Made by a program: the position numbers and the translations under genes
NCBI RefSeq assembly: GCF_037975245.1
Contig: NC_092574.1
Span: 12,985,213 to 13,049,212 of the forward strand
Direction: 5' to 3'
Origin: Apostichopus japonicus
Taxonomy: Eukaryota; Echinodermata; Holothuroidea; Aspidochirotida; Stichopodidae
DNA: 64,000 nt
In this document: positions 11,760 to 26,700 of the stretch, one piece after another
How the letters are laid out: each line of letters opens with the position of its first letter
Position numbering within the stretch: the stretch's first letter is position 1
The notes under the pieces: model-generated
Told to the model about the DNA's origin: nothing
What the model saw: only the letters and a program-made list of their open reading frames with translations
Databases searched by the model: none

Positions 11760-12080
11760 GCTGTTGGAAAACTCAGTAGTATCTTAATTGGTATTATATA
11801 AAACTAATAATTTATATAATCCTATTATTATATAGTAGTATTATATAATACTAATAATGTATGTATGTATGTATATGTGATCTTCCCGCAAGCAGGAACT
11901 CGCGAAAGAAGCCATGGAGGCTTATAGACTCGCAAGCTGACCGAAGCCAATAATAGTATCATAGTAGTAATAATTCTATAATCATATTATCTAATTCTAA
12001 TAATATACTCCATAATAAATTGGTATTATATAATATAATATTATACATTATAAACCAATATTATGTACCAATGTATTATG
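11760..12080. repeat. AT-rich block with TATTA/TATG simple repeats
   Basis: Dominated by TATTATATAATA-like sequence and a (ATGT)n run at about 11857-11874. It is interrupted by a GC-richer insert at 11880-11945 (GATCTTCCCGCAAGCAGG through AGACTCGCAAGCTGACC) that looks like a dispersed repeat of unknown class. Confidence 0.5.
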
Positions 12081-13254
12081 TAAACTAAACTTAACATAAG
12101 AGCCATGTAATATTTATACCAAGTTCACATCGTTTAGTATTGATGACACTGCCAAGAATTTGAATGTTTGAGATGCTATTCAGCTTGATATCGGGCAGTT
12201 TTGTATTATTGTTCAATAGTCCTGCATCCTAGTGAGTAACTATTGTTCCTGCTGATCTTATAACTGAAAGTTTTGTTAATCAACAAACAATAGTTTACTA
12301 ATCAATATATTAGGAAATAAAAATATAAAATCTTCTAATCATGTATTTTTTTTTGCTTCAACATGCTGCAAGGATGGTAAAACAGTGTATCCTCTGTTTT
12401 GAAGAGATTCAATAACAAATATTTTTAGCTGATAGGTGTTTCAAGGAGATGATTGTTTGTTATACAAAGCAAAATGATTTAATACTGAGAAGTTCAGCTT
12501 ATATCCTCATAGCCTGAGATTAATTCCCCAGATATCATCAGGGCAATCAACTGTGTGACATAATTTACATATCAGGTTGTCTTTTTCTAGCTGGGACTTT
12601 GGGGTCCCTTGAAAGATGTTGAAAATCCTAAAGTTATCTTCTGATATGAAAACAGTAGTATGTCGTACTGAGAAGAAACAATAAATATTAGAAACATTTG
12701 TCCTGTTCGAACTCAAACTGTATCGTTATGAAGAAACCATTGAACAGAAACTGACTTCCCACCTGGCAGTAAAAAAAAAATAAAGTAGCACATGACAAAG
12801 AAACAAGACAATCAAATATATATCTTCATTTGTAACTGAGTATCCACCGATAATTTATTCTTGTTTTTGTGTTTTTTTGGGCTTTATATGTTGTAGTATG
12901 TTACTCTGGTTGATTACACATATTGCAGAATAGAGGAATGAAATAGGCTTTGTACAATGTACACAGATATACCTTGTTACATGAGACATATACATACTGA
13001 TACACTACTATGCTCCATACACCATCAGACTGCCTCGACAATGACAACAATACTTATGGCCCCCTCCCCACAGAAACACTATGTACAGGGTAGAGGTAGC
13101 ATAGAACAAATAATAATAATATATAGCAATAACCAAACTAAGAAAGCCTCCAAAGAAAGACATCATATATTTATAGAGAATATGCATATAATACAATAAA
13201 ACAATAACTTTAAAAAAAAAAAAGTCTTTTCATGGTCAACTTCTTGCCTGTGGA
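12080..13254. other. No gene seen downstream of the Rho GAP gene
   Basis: AT-rich sequence with no exon-like frame; a second minus-strand AATAAA lies at 12859-12854. Small frames at 12507-12716 and 12957-13199 lack resemblance to known proteins. Confidence 0.45.
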
Positions 13255-14475
13255 TAATTTTGTTATCACTTGAATTTATTTTTGGCAATAAATTGGCGAT
13301 TCTGAATCTTGAAATATCTGTGATTGTAACTTAAAAAAAAAAAAAAAAAAAAAACAGACAATTTTTAAAATCTTTGAAAATAAAAAAACCTGTAATAACA
13401 GGTGTTGGGATAGAAAGATGCAGCTTTGCAGAATCCACAATCCTATATTGAATATATTTTAATAAGCTATTCACATATGAAGGTTTGTTTAGCCTGATGT
13501 CACCTCTTAAGCTACACAGGAAAGGTGTATGAAAATAATGATTTTATGCGCACATAGAACAAATTGCCCACTCTACAAATGTATAGAGGAAAGAAAATTT
13601 CTTGAATTGTAAATGAACTTTCGCTTGCAAGATACGATACATATGTATTACTGTTCCAGGAATTGACGTTTTCCAAAATAGAGATGAACTTAGACGAGAT
13701 CTTGAAAGAAGATAACTAATAAATAAAGAGTTCTTTTCGTTATGCCCTCATGGTTATAAAACAGAAAATAAGACCAAACACAAAACAGACTGAACATTTT
13801 TTAGTAAAAAATAGACAAGTTTGGCAAGAGTAAAAGAAGAATCCCTGAATAAATATGTGAACGTTGCGGTACGTAAGATAAAATAAGGAATTCTAACATT
13901 GATTCAAGATTTCATACTCCACTTGTCTCTCTCGATCTCTCCAGCTTTATGTGATCTCAAATTAAGACTAATTACCAAGTACCATATGTAAACCTCTTCA
14001 GAGAGAGAGCTGCTGCTGCATATGACATCATCTCTATGGACATTATAAACCACCACACAGATAAATAACAGGATGCTGACGACAGAATATCTATAAAATA
14101 TTACAACTAGCTATATGACATTTCACTATTACATAATGAACTGACTACAAGTAACGGTATTCACAAACCTTTACAATAATAATAATAATAATAATTTAAC
14201 AGATTTGTGCGAAATTGTCTCTTTTTTTTCTTTTCCTTTCTGTTTTGAGTTACTTCTTTCCCATTGGCACATAAGCACTGATGAACAAATTGAATTGTTA
14301 CGGTGAGTATTTTTTTTTTATAGTTTACACACTAGCATCCCATAACGGTGCAAACAGGTTACTTCACAACTATGTAACATTATCATCCTGCATTTAGCAT
14401 TTGCAAACTCTTGTTGGTTGGACCATCAGTTCAACATTCGTTCTTTACATCTGACGATTGACCATGAGTTGTCCT
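13255..14475 (-). other. Probable 3' UTR with candidate poly(A) signal
   Basis: Sequence after the stop has no coding signal and is AT-rich, with an AAT microsatellite at 14176-14195 and homopolymer runs. The nearest minus-strand AATAAA is at 13280-13275, which would give a UTR of about 1.2 kb; a second AATAAA is at 12859-12854. The cleavage site cannot be fixed from sequence. Confidence 0.3.
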
Positions 14476-14767
14476 TCAGACTTTTGTTTCTGGCCCGTCT
14501 GCTTTGTGCTGATACATGCCTATTATTCTCTTAATCAATCCTGCTACGATGTGTCCGTAAGCCTTGTTGTACCACTCCGTTGTTCGTCCCTTAGTGTCAA
14601 TCCTGCATATGTAAGTCAACTTTGACCTTCCTGATCCACAAGGCTCTATCAGAAATCTGGATGCTAGAACTGTTCCCCTGACACCCCCTATGAGGGGTGC
14701 GTCGTCGTGCTCCACAGACGTAGATACCAAAACACAGGCCCCCTTGGGAAGATTAGTCCTCCAGGAC
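14476..14767 (-). CDS. STARD13: START domain C-terminus, terminal exon
   Basis: 292 nt from acceptor TTTCACTAACAG to the TGA at 14476-14478. Encodes SWRTNLPKGACVLVSTSVEH, GGVRGTVLASRFLIEPCGSG, RSKLTYICRIDTKGRTTEWY and the tail ADGPETKV. SVEHDDAPL.GGVR, LIEPCGSG.S.LTYICR and EWY.K.YGH match the vertebrate START domain; the GPETK tail resembles STARD13. The START fold forms a hydrophobic lipid-binding pocket; the ligand cannot be read from sequence. Confidence 0.97.
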
Positions 14768-17700
14768 CTGTTAGTGAAAGAAATCAGATGATGATTATTA
14801 TTATTCAAGCTAATGACCACATAGTACAATTGGTTGAAGAAAACGCCTCTAGGTCAATTATTTGCAAATGAGAATAGGTAACTTGACTCGGTCACATTCC
14901 TACCGGTTACCTTTCTATCTCCTTAAAGTTTAACCTCCTTAAACAGAGATACGAACACTACTTTAGTATAAGATCAATGCAAAAGTCATTACCACCACTT
15001 TGCGTAACCATTGGCTTTAAAAGTTCAATTCAAAGGAACAGCGTTGAGATACACATAGTGACACATAATTCACAAGCAGTTTCCAATACAGAGTATTTCA
15101 AAAGAAGTGTAAGAGAGTTAAGAAATTGTGTCAAAGTTGTAATTCATCTATGACCGTACCTGACAACACAGTAGTCTCTGCTGGGATGTGGAGCCATGCT
15201 GTTCACCACGTACTGAAATACCTCGGAATTATTCTCCAACGTCTCAACAACTCTCCACTTCAAGAGATCTTCATCCCACAGATGTCTAAAATAAGACGAA
15301 AGATGCCGATGACATTTGGAATTTATCCCTGCTACCTGCATCTCTCTGTGAACCCAATCTACCGACCCCACTAACCTTACAACCTTACTTAAATTATATT
15401 CATCTTGTAGGCTTAATTTTCACTTTTCAAAGGTTGGTATATATCAGTGTTCTCTTTAGTATGTTGAAGTGACTTTATTTACAATACTTCGTATTTTCTT
15501 TTGTACTGACCAAATAGTCTCTGGTTTTGGGTTTTCTGGGAAAATTATGTTGTTGCCTCTCAAAACGCACTGAAGAACTATTGTCTGACTGGATAGAATA
15601 AATGGTGCTTGTATGGTCTACCATAACATTATTGCAAAATGCCTCAAAGGCGATTTCAAAATTTGCAAATAAGTATTCTCGATCTTGCTATTCCGATGTA
15701 TTGTTAATCATTATCTGCTGCTCTTTGTACCATGTGTAATGATGTGGTTCTATTGAACGGTTATGAAAGAATAAAAAATGAGACAGATAACTTTCACGGA
15801 AAACATTTCAACTACTGGTCAGACATTTTATCCTGAAAATTATCGTTTCACATCTTTTACTAGCAGCAATTACTTCTAAAAGCATTAAAAACTGACTGAT
15901 AACGCTCAACTCTCAAACAACGCTCTACAAATATTATGCAAATGATTACTCCATCCAATGATCCGTTGATCAAATCTTACCTCTCTCTAAGAACTCGTTG
16001 TAGAATGTCATGAGGGGGACCTTCAATGTCCGCCGAGCACTTCCACAACCTGAGAGGATGGCCATCGCCAACCTTCTTGTAGGACACTTCAATGTCATCT
16101 AAGGGGGTGCATGCCACCCATCCCTTGAACTTCTCTCTGGACTCCTGAAGACAAATGAAGAGGTTGTAGCATAACCAACGGGAAAGCAAGGACAGATGGA
16201 GACATGATAGCATTAACAATTGAGGGCATCAAGAGATAACAGCTAAAAGGGTCCAGCAGAAATACACCCCTGAAACCCAATTCAAGACATGTTCTCTTTG
16301 CTTTTAAGATGATTAATACAAATGTTTTTGATCACATTGTTACTATGTGATTCGAGAGAATTAATTTGGGCTACTTTATTACAACTATCGAGATAACTAG
16401 TTGTGCATCTATTCAAAGTGGATTAAAGCTGGCAACAGAATCCATAATATTGTGAACCTCTAATTCATTGGCTCCTTCATATGCCCTTCAGTTCCAACTT
16501 CCAAAGAAAAAGATAAAATTTCCAGAACCAACCACCAAAGAAACCGCCCTCAATAAACATCACATATCATAGAAGGAAATCTGAGTAAACAATATAGCAA
16601 TAACTTGATAACAATAATCTTTAATCCTTCTGCGAGAGAACTTTGGAAACATTTTTATTTTGTTGCAAGCTTCACTGCTATAAGTATGACTTTAACTCCT
16701 CAAAGAAGAAAATCAATTGCTATTGCTACCTACCTTTAACAGGCCTTGGATACAGGTCTCTAGATAGCTATGGTAATCGCCGGAATTGGACCCCCTTTTA
16801 CGTCCCAGTTCTTCCAGAGGTACCGCATCACCCCTGTCCATGTACGAGAAGTTGTACTTGGCAAGAAGCTCTTCTGGAACCTGGGAAAGAGTAGTGTCGA
16901 CAAGTTAAAAACAACAACAAAAACAGAACCATCAAATACTAAAAAGGATCGCAGAACCATCCCTGAAGGAATAAGATGCAACTAAAATATATATCTCTTG
17001 ATGATATCTAAATCTAAATTTAGCTACTAGCTTATCACATCAAAAGAGACGATGGCCAACGGATGACTCCCGGAGATTACCGTCTCTCGTGAAAAGAATG
17101 TAAGACCTTCGAAGGGGATAACCCTGCATCTTACAGAAGATACCTTGAGCAAAAATGCTCTTGCTGGGACTATCTGTTATTTATTTTTCTAAATTTATCT
17201 TTACCGACGACAGTGATTCCTAAATGTCATCCTCGTCCACCCACATGCCTGATATTTTACTTAATATATTCTAACTACTGAATGATGAGGTCATAACAAA
17301 TCCCTACAGGATCCTCCTCATCTCCATACTCGTCAAAACACCCACGTCTACTTGTTTTTCTTGCGGAATCGCAATATTTGGCCAAAAATTAAAGAAGCCT
17401 TCTGGCATGATGACCTTCGCCTCAAGTATGGCTTCTCCTAAACAAATCAACACCCCCATCAGGTTTGTTTTTATCCTTATTTTTTTTTATATTTAAAAAA
17501 AAGACTGAACGAACAGATAGAAAATCAAACGGTACAGGATGAAGAGATACTTCAAGGAAAGAAGTTCTCGGTCAGTCGATGCAAATTTAATTACACTTTC
17601 GATCATCAAGAAAGGTTTTTATTAGGTAAGCAAACATAACAATCAAATACCACTGCCTTATTTTTGTAACTGCTTTTTTAAATTAATTTGAGGGTATGAA

Positions 17701-20700
17701 AAGGTCACAGTGTTGTTTTTCAAACCTTAAATTTTAATTCAGTCATTCCTTTATCGTTAACCATAGTAAGTTAGAGAGAAATATGTAAAGGGGAAACAAC
17801 AATACAAAGATTATGAGAGTTATTTTGTGGGCCACAAACATGTTTTGGATTTAAGCTATGAACAGTTTGCTGATGGGGAATACGGATGTGCTTTGAACTA
17901 CGTGGATCTCGTATATGTTAACCGGCCTGGCTCGGTCTGAATGACCAAAACCAGTACCAAAAGTAAATTAGTGGAATTTGATTAATGCTTACTGCTTAGC
18001 TAATTAACCTGTCTTGATTAGCAAGCCTGCTAAGTACAGCTTTCATTATCTGTCAAGAATCACACTGCATTTATAACAAAGGTCTGCCTTTGTCTCTCAA
18101 AGGTTCAATTTTGAAAGTTAATATATTATTTCAGGTTATTGGATCCTTACCATAAACAGTTTCTTGACTTCTCGGATCATGAGAGCCATACACTCATTGG
18201 CGGCTACATTGGCTAGTAGTTCTTTCTGGTCCGGTTTACCCGGCGACATTTTGCCTCCACGTCGGGGGGTCTGAGGACTGCGCCCCGCAGTGGCCACCCC
18301 AGAGACGTTGAGTTGGAATAGTGAAGGAGCAAAGCAAACGGCTAAGTTGTATGCTGTCATCTGAGGATGAAAACGACGTACACACAGTAAACATACCATT
18401 CAAAATGTTACGTATACGAGCAAAGCTGATTTGGATTTCAACTTGTTTCTGCTAGTGTCACATTGACACCCCTTCTAACCTCTATTCTCAGCGTGAGGCA
18501 GGTATTCAATTGGTCAAGAATTCAGTCTCATGGGAACCCAAATTTATGGTGAAATGACGACTTGATAGTTAACAAGAAGATTAACTCTAATTATCATGAA
18601 ACTTGAGGTTGTAATTCCATCTCACTCCCAGGCAATATTACATATCAATAAAAACAAATCCTTTCCTAAGCCACCACTTGGACAATGGAAAGTGGATCTT
18701 CTAGCTATAAGGAAAAATCGCAGAAAACATTTTGTTTGCACAAAAACACTCTTGTTTGTTTCGATTCAGCATTTGGAGAAAAGATTTCTGCTAGGACAAA
18801 AATATTTGGGCCTTTCAATTTTGTAATATTACACTGCACATGATGTACAGTTACTTCCATTAACTTGGTTTTGGTTTAAGCAGCCTATTAGTAGTGGCTT
18901 GTCTCTTCTTGATGCAAGTTAATTTTTGTAATAGGGTAACACCTATAACACTACAAACACATAACATAAGTTACCAATATGATGTGATAAGGTAACCTTG
19001 TCAGTTATATGCAATAACATGATTCTGTTTGACTATTACCACTGCCAAAAGCATTTCAACGTTTCAAGCTTTCAAAATTTGCTAATGCAAAGAGTTTCTT
19101 TATTGAAGTCGGTATAAACATCTCTGGGTTACATGCATTAAATTAACTCAAGTATTTAGAGGGTCTCTGACCTCCCCCCCCCCCCCCCGCACTCATGGGC
19201 TCTACCCATGGACGACAGGTCCAAGTAATTCTAGAGGAAACTTGGATGCATCAGAATAAGTAGTAAGATCAACTAGTACTAAAACGTCTTGGAAGAAGAT
19301 AAGCGTAGTCATGATAGGAATATCTTTCGGTCACCTGATTCTCCTGCGAGTTGGCAGCGATATCTGTAAGGAAGAGCAGAAGAGACTGCAGTACTTCTCG
19401 GTTTTCGTCTGGCATCAGCATGATGGCAGCCTGGATGCATGGAATACGGAGCTCCTTGGGCATCTGAGCTGTAAAGTGAGACAAACGGAAGATATCATAA
19501 AAACACACGCTGATCCAATCTCGCACAATCATTTGCTGTTGCGAACATACAAATATCCATCATGGTATATGCCTCTCTTGAGGAAAAAAGTTTCTTAGGC
19601 AGGGTTAACAAGAGTTTAACATGAAATTAACTTTTATCCATATCAACCCCAATTGTAACAATTGCTTTGTATGGGTTTTTACTGTTTCAACATCTCCTTT
19701 TCAGAGGTGAAATCGAAGGTAAAGAACGGATCTATGATATGAGGTCGGGGGTGGGGTGGGGAGGGAGTACCCTTTTTCATTTTCTCTTTCTCGCTGTTTA
19801 TTTCCTGAATAATAGAAAGTCGCAAATCAGGAGAAACTTCACATACCCTTCAGCTCTGATATACCTGCCTCTTCAATCCCCACCCCCCCCTGGCCCCCTC
19901 TATGAAGCGACCCATCTACCTGTATCTCTCTACAAGATCTTTATCAGTCCGCACGGCAGAGCCTCTCTATTTAACAATAACACACTGAAGCGCACGTTTG
20001 TTCAAGGTTTTAATGATTTCATCACTTCCTGAGCTGTTTGTGTGTTGGGCATACAACTGACTGAGAGAGCCTAGCAACCCAAATGATGACATCAAATTTG
20101 GCTTTTATAAATCCTAACAGCAAACATTCAACTATGACATCAATGGACTCCGGACCTCCTAATTGTAAACTTGTTAACACCTGTGACGTCAATCTAAAAC
20201 AAAGCTCTTGTGATGCAAGACCTCGTAGGAGGCTGACCTTATACCAACGATGAATGTACACGTAAACAAGATACAGATACCAGCCAGAACAAGGAAGGGT
20301 AAGCAGAAAAATAAACTTTGGATAATGATACCAGCAAAGATCAAAGGCTATCCACAATTGCTGCTTATCACCAAAAAAACAATGCTTCATCTTCTTGTGC
20401 ATGTAACATTATTGGCATCCCACATGAAATACAAAACTCCTTCTTACACTAAACCAGCAGCAGGGTAGGGTTGAAAAAACTGCAAAAGAACCGATAGGGA
20501 AAGAAATGTGGCAATTGAGAAAGTTTGCTGCTCGACTTACATGTGAAGATGTTGATGAAAGTTTCTGATAGTTTGGCGGTCATGAGAGGTTCTGGGAGTT
20601 CCCTAAAATACTGCTTCAGCATGTCGGCCACGTCGTATGCCATCATACCATCGTAACTAATGTTATCTATGAGAAGAAGGGTTGAAGGGTCAATTAGTTG

Positions 20701-23700
20701 GGAGTGGGGGGAATACAAAACAAACATAATTATAAAGCTATCAATGAATTAAACAATGTACTGAATGCAAGCAGTTTCAATCTTACTATACAAGAATAGC
20801 TAACAATTAATAGCTAACAATAGTAATAATAGTAATAACAGTAACAATAATATTAGCTAACAATAGCTAACAATTCAACAGTAACCCTTATAATTTGTCT
20901 CATCAAAACTGAAAGTTAGAAAAAAAATAAAAGAACAACAAAAAATCTTTCAGCTCACTAAATCAACATCCATGTGAACTTATTGATACACACTTTGGTT
21001 TCATTTTGTGGTTATTCTTTTGTTCCACACTCATAATTGACCAGGACTGTCTGTTGTCATGCAAGACAAACAGATCTAAGAATAGTTGATGCATAGTGTA
21101 CTACTGGGCTACCATTAACAATTAGTACAGGCATTTTCTACTTTAGAAACCTTAACCACTTCACTTCACCTCCTAGAGGAGGCAAACAAACCTCTGAAAT
21201 AGCTTTCATAAACTACTACATGCCATCCAGTGAGAGTATAAAGTTTCTTCACTTGTAGCACAAGTTTGTCATAACAAGCATTTCCATAACAAAAGACAAA
21301 GATGGTGAATAGGTTGGCTTCTCCTTTATCAGGTAGAACCAGCACACCTATAACTCAAAAACTCTACCCAGTGGCATCAGATATTACACCTAATCATGGT
21401 TCACTGCAATGGCGAACTATTCATCAGAGAGTTACCATAGCAACATACCAGGCTCAGATTCATTCTGTCTCTTCAGCTGCAGAATTCTAGACCTGACTCC
21501 CGGTTTGCGGAAGATCCCTACCGCTTCTGCTGCCATCTTGCGTAGGTATCGCATCGCGTAAAGAATCGTCTGGGGCAAGGGTTGGCCTGACTGTCTCAAG
21601 TTGTGAAGAAGGGGCACACCAAAGGTGTTTCTGTCCTTATAGAGTTCTTGACTTTTGCCTCGCTTTCTAAATCGAGGAACCATCCTAGTGAGGTGGAAGA
21701 GGAGGAGGAGAAGAAAAAAGTCTGAATACAGTGGATCTTGAATGATAAGAGAGACAAGTAAAAACAAGAAAGACTTGCCTTTGTGCGATGAGTCAATACT
21801 CAACACAGGTAGGGACTCTTGGTTTCAACATTCCTAGCAGATAGTACCTAGCAGTATATGGCTAGAATAACCACTAAGCTAGCTAGCTCTGCATGTATAG
21901 TCATACTCTAGGCTGTTGATGATCCTAGCACACACGAAAAGTTGTACATTACATGCAATCAAATGTCGGCACTAAGTTTAAAATGTCAAGGGTCGAGGCT
22001 CTCCGATGATGATTCAGAAAACTAAACATTTTAGTGGATCGCGTGTAACTTTTCCCTTTCTGTTTTTGTCATTGAGGATGAGACTTTCGCCTGCCCGGTT
22101 TAAACGTATAGGTATTGCATTAAACACCTATTGCCCAGGGGTGTGATACTGTCCCCATCTATCAACCCAAGAGTATCTAAGAGGTTTATCTTACCAGCTC
22201 CAGCCGCTGCGATGAGAGACAGAGTACTTCTCCATGAGTGCAGTGAGCCTCAACAGGGATAGCTTCCTTAGAATCATCAACTGGCTGACAGAGAGATTGC
22301 TGATTTGGAAAGGTCTGCAATAAAAAAAAAAAGATAAAAAAAAAATCATATAAAATAACGTCCTGTTGTTGATGTTTTGAGGTATGTATGACATCATACT
22401 GTAGGAATGAACATTATAATCTATCCTTCAGGATACGCTCAATACATCAATCAAGCTGGTTTCAAAACATGTTTTAAGGACTCAGGAAGACCAAGGAATA
22501 TTATAAACCTAGGCAACCACATCTGTTTATTGATGTACAGAACAGTCTAAAGCTTGGGGCATACACAAAATGCCAGGAATTCAGAAAACAGAGAAAAACC
22601 ATGCTAACTCTTCCACATTGTGACATGGCAGCAGCAAGCCACTTATTTGTCATCATTTCCATCCTGTTTACAGTGAAATTCTCACAACAATGTCTGACAA
22701 AATCTCTACCTTCCACCATACCAGAATATCAGCATTGCAATGTTACATAACTACTGGAATGTCAAAGCAATAGCCTTTGTAGTTCAATGGAAGAATATTC
22801 CCAACAAAGATACTCAATTTCTATGGCAAATGTACACCATTGCAGACTTGGAAATTAGACTATAATAAGCAGACCTACTGCAGACTCATTCCACCCTCAA
22901 TGTGAAGTCTATTTATACTTGGTTATGTTTTCCTGTAAATGTCAATAAACAACAGCAGTTGGTCTGACACATATTTTTTTCACGGTGTGTATGCAGCACT
23001 GTGCGTGTTGTAGCAATGCAACTAAAAACCCACAATTATGTTTTCACTAATAGGCTGAGAATTTTTCCACCCATTGTTTGGTGCCCATCCCCCTACACTG
23101 TGTCAGAAATATTCTCCTTTTGTTAAGGACACACCCCAAACAATCAGACCTAACATGCTTCTTTGTCTTAAATATACAGGTTCACTGATTCCAGGCGAAT
23201 CGTGACTAAAAGGACTACACAACGTAATTCATTCAGAATTACCAAGATTGGTTCTGCTGAATAGCATTGAGCCATGTTTAAACTAACACTGGTATTAAAA
23301 GTATTGAACATGCAATAGTGACAGGCAGATAAAGAAGTCCCCCTTCCCCCCCTAGGACCTACCCCCACTTCTACATTCATTTTAAATTTTGCTTCTGCAG
23401 ACTGAAAGCTTAATATTTCCCCCATGTTTAGACACTAAAATCACTAGCTGTTAGGACCCTAAATCACAAGCCGTAACACTCTGATGTAAAAGGAACCATC
23501 TGAAGTAATGTAAATGTCTTGATAATATCAAATGAGTAGTTTGTCAATATGTACTGCGATTGTGGCAAAGAACACATCATCATACAGATTTGAAACGAGA
23601 TGTCTTTTTGAAGCCTCCATGCTAGACAATTGACTATATCTCAAACATTACAATGTGTGTTAGGCAATCAATCAAACCAATCATTTTCTTCAAGTTCATG

Positions 23701-26700
23701 TGTTTTTCTATTATTACAAATAACAAGTGTTGCGTGCACTTAGCCACCTTTCACATGCATCCCTCCTCAATAATGGGTCTGCTTAGGTTATCCCAATGAC
23801 AGAAAGCCTTTCAGAACTTTTCAAAACAAATTGTTTTATTTGCATTACAAAGTGGTCTACAAAGTTCCTCTGCTAATCAGCAATATTGCCCAATATTTCT
23901 TTGCTCTTAAAAGCCAAACGCATTCCAGAAAAGAATGTCACATTTGCTTTCCTTATCAAAAGAACATTTACTTCAGTACTTAACAAGAATGTTGAAATAA
24001 GGACTATGTAAAGTATTGACTCATTGAAAACAAGAATGGTTTTTGTACCACCACAACAGGTCTGTGGAATTACTGTTTGTCTCTGTATTGTCCTGTGTGT
24101 TTGTGTTAGGGTGGTGAACTTGAAGGCAAGAGGAGTTTGTGATGTTGCTTTTGGTAGTCTCCTGTGAAAACTTGAAAATCTACAGACAGAAGGCTGACAA
24201 CAACAGAATGAAAAGAGTTAAAGGATGAAATGGCTCTCCAGGTGCTTCCTCGATATGACGAATCTACCATGACAGCGAATTAGTTTGGAGAGATACGAGG
24301 TGTGACATTTAGTTATACGTAACACACCACAAATGTAGAATGCTGATGAACATGAAGGCTGCACCATGACCTTCGCATACGGCATCCTTCAAATTCCAAA
24401 TATGTAAATCAAAACTTTCACCTGAGTTTGTATCATTTCTCAAAAATATTGTTTGTTTTTTGTGAAAAAAAATACAAGAAGGGTGCCACTGATACTTTTT
24501 CACATTTAGAGTGCTTTATCAACTTTTCCCATGTTTTGACAATTCCCTAATATTCAGCAGTGTCGACATGAACTTCCACTTCATTCCACACCAACTGCAA
24601 AAGTTTTCCAAAGAACCGTGTTTAAATTTATCTTTGGAGAAGAGAACCTAAGCATACGGACATAAATAGTAACTACCGCACACGATAAACTTGTCTTTTC
24701 GGTCATTCAGTTTCCATGGAAACACCTACATATACGGAACTGCAGACTATTTTAAAGTTGAAACTAGATCCTAAATAACCCAATCTAGGTTGTGTTACGT
24801 CAGAAGTCACATATCACATTTCCTGACAAATCTACCTTTGAGAGATCACTTGTGCAATAAGCTTTATAGTTTGAAGCGAACGTGTGATAATGTATCCTGT
24901 ATATACAGAATGCTGTTACGTAGTCTGTAGTCAGATTAAATTAATCACATTAAACATTAAAATCCTATTACAAATTTTTGAAAGTCACACTAATGAATCA
25001 AACCAATGTTATTTCAAATTCAGGTAACAGATTTGACTGAATGGCAGTTTTTTTTTACCTCAGCTCTCCTTTTGAAGGTGGGGAAAACACACTAGTGCTT
25101 GCAAGAAGAACAATTATGTCTGATCAATTTTTTCTTGCTTGTGTTTTTTGGCACACTGCTAGATTGCACATAACGGGCCATCATACAATATACCTTACAT
25201 CATGTATTACATGCTGAAAACAAGCTGCTCCAAATGTGATATGAACTCCTCACAACATCCTGCCTTTCATTTCTTTATTATTTGTCGTCATGGATACGTC
25301 AATGGATGAGATCAGGAAACAACTGTGATTTGTAACTGACTGGCTGTGATGCAATTAATGACGCAATCATTTTCTATTGTCTTTATTGTGTATGAAATAA
25401 CTATTGTGCATCCTTACAAAACTCTGCATTGTGACATGAACCAATAAAGCAACTTGCTGTAACCAATGGTTTCTAGTATGTTTTGTTTCCCCTCCATTTT
25501 TTTCTTACGCATAACCACCCTCATTCCACCCACCTCCGGGCCCTTCCCATATGGTTAATTAATTTGTTGAAGCGTACATTAATGGCATTTTCAGAGCCAT
25601 GTTGCTGTACTCCTCCTGGGTTACTGATAGGGAATTGAATTGAATTTTCAAATTTTGCCTAGCAGTCACTAAAGTGTGTCTCTTATGAAACAATGGTTAC
25701 TGTGTAAAAGACTGCTATACATCTTTACACATGTATATATAACAATTTGACCATTTTGTACAGCAGTGTGCAGTGCAGTACTGAATACATGATTCCCTGA
25801 CTAGCCAATGTTGCCCACTCTTTTAATAGATATGGATGCCATGGAAACAAGACCAATAGACCAAAGCTGTTAATGGATCCCAGTGGGTGGTTGACCATGT
25901 AGCAGCAGTCCACTAACAAGAGCCACATTGGGTATGACTTCTCAAGCCATACAAGAATGTTGGTGATGACCACATCCCTAAAGAAGATTCATTGACCCAA
26001 AAATAGTCTGCTTGGTCTTCCCAGATGCAGTTTTTTTTCTGAATAGAACATTTCCATAAATGGATTTGGAACGACAAAAACAAAGCGAGTGTTTGTCCCA
26101 AGAGCATGGTTTACACAAGACAAGACTTCTTTTCAGGTCATTCATTAATACACAAATCTACACATCTTGAATTGAAATATCATATATAACTAGTTGAACG
26201 TTCAGTTTACAAAAGCTCTTGATGAGTTTACCACCGACAGCATTAATAGCACGGTGACAACTCTGAGGGCTGCAAAATAATTGCTGCATTTTTGCCCAAC
26301 TGTTATCTTAGGTCTCAAATTAAAACCTACGCTAAAAGGATTTTGAAGACATGTAGGGTTAAATAGTAGGTGTGTTCTTGATTTGTAAAAGAAAATGATA
26401 TCTGTGGTCACAAAAGTCTTCCTCCCATAAGATCAGTCAAAGCAATTAACGGAAGTCTCCTCCAGAGAGAGGAAGTCTACTGCCTTCAACAGAAACCCAC
26501 TCAAGTTGGAGTCCTAAATTTGATATGAAAACAAGATATTAAAGAAAAGTTCATAGTGAACAGGGCAGAGAAAATAACTGACAATAAAACTCCCACCTTG
26601 AATTTAGACTCGGTCGGTGCGACTTTTGAAAGCTGTGCCAGCGGATACGTGGTCTTCTGCCCCTGAACAAAGAAAGAAAAGAATAAAGATATTAATAATT

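Larger units (their letters stand above)
14768..22194 (-). other. Short introns between START and RhoGAP exons
   Basis: Seven introns: 14768-15159, 15286-15980, 16145-16733, 16881-18150, 18361-19334, 19469-20540, 20667-21448, plus 21685-22194. They are AT-rich and unremarkable: a 15-C run at 19174-19188, a TAATAG-type simple repeat near 20800-20870, and pyrimidine tracts before acceptors. No gene or mobile element recognised. Confidence 0.7.

Noticed and set aside
19667-20032. 121-residue plus-strand frame
   Set aside because: It lies within an intron, crosses poly-C/G runs and has no family resemblance.
26604-26662. Reading the 66-nt exon as AEDHVSAGTAF...
   Set aside because: That frame ends in a stop and does not match neighbouring exon phases; the other frame gives the conserved RWHSFQ motif.
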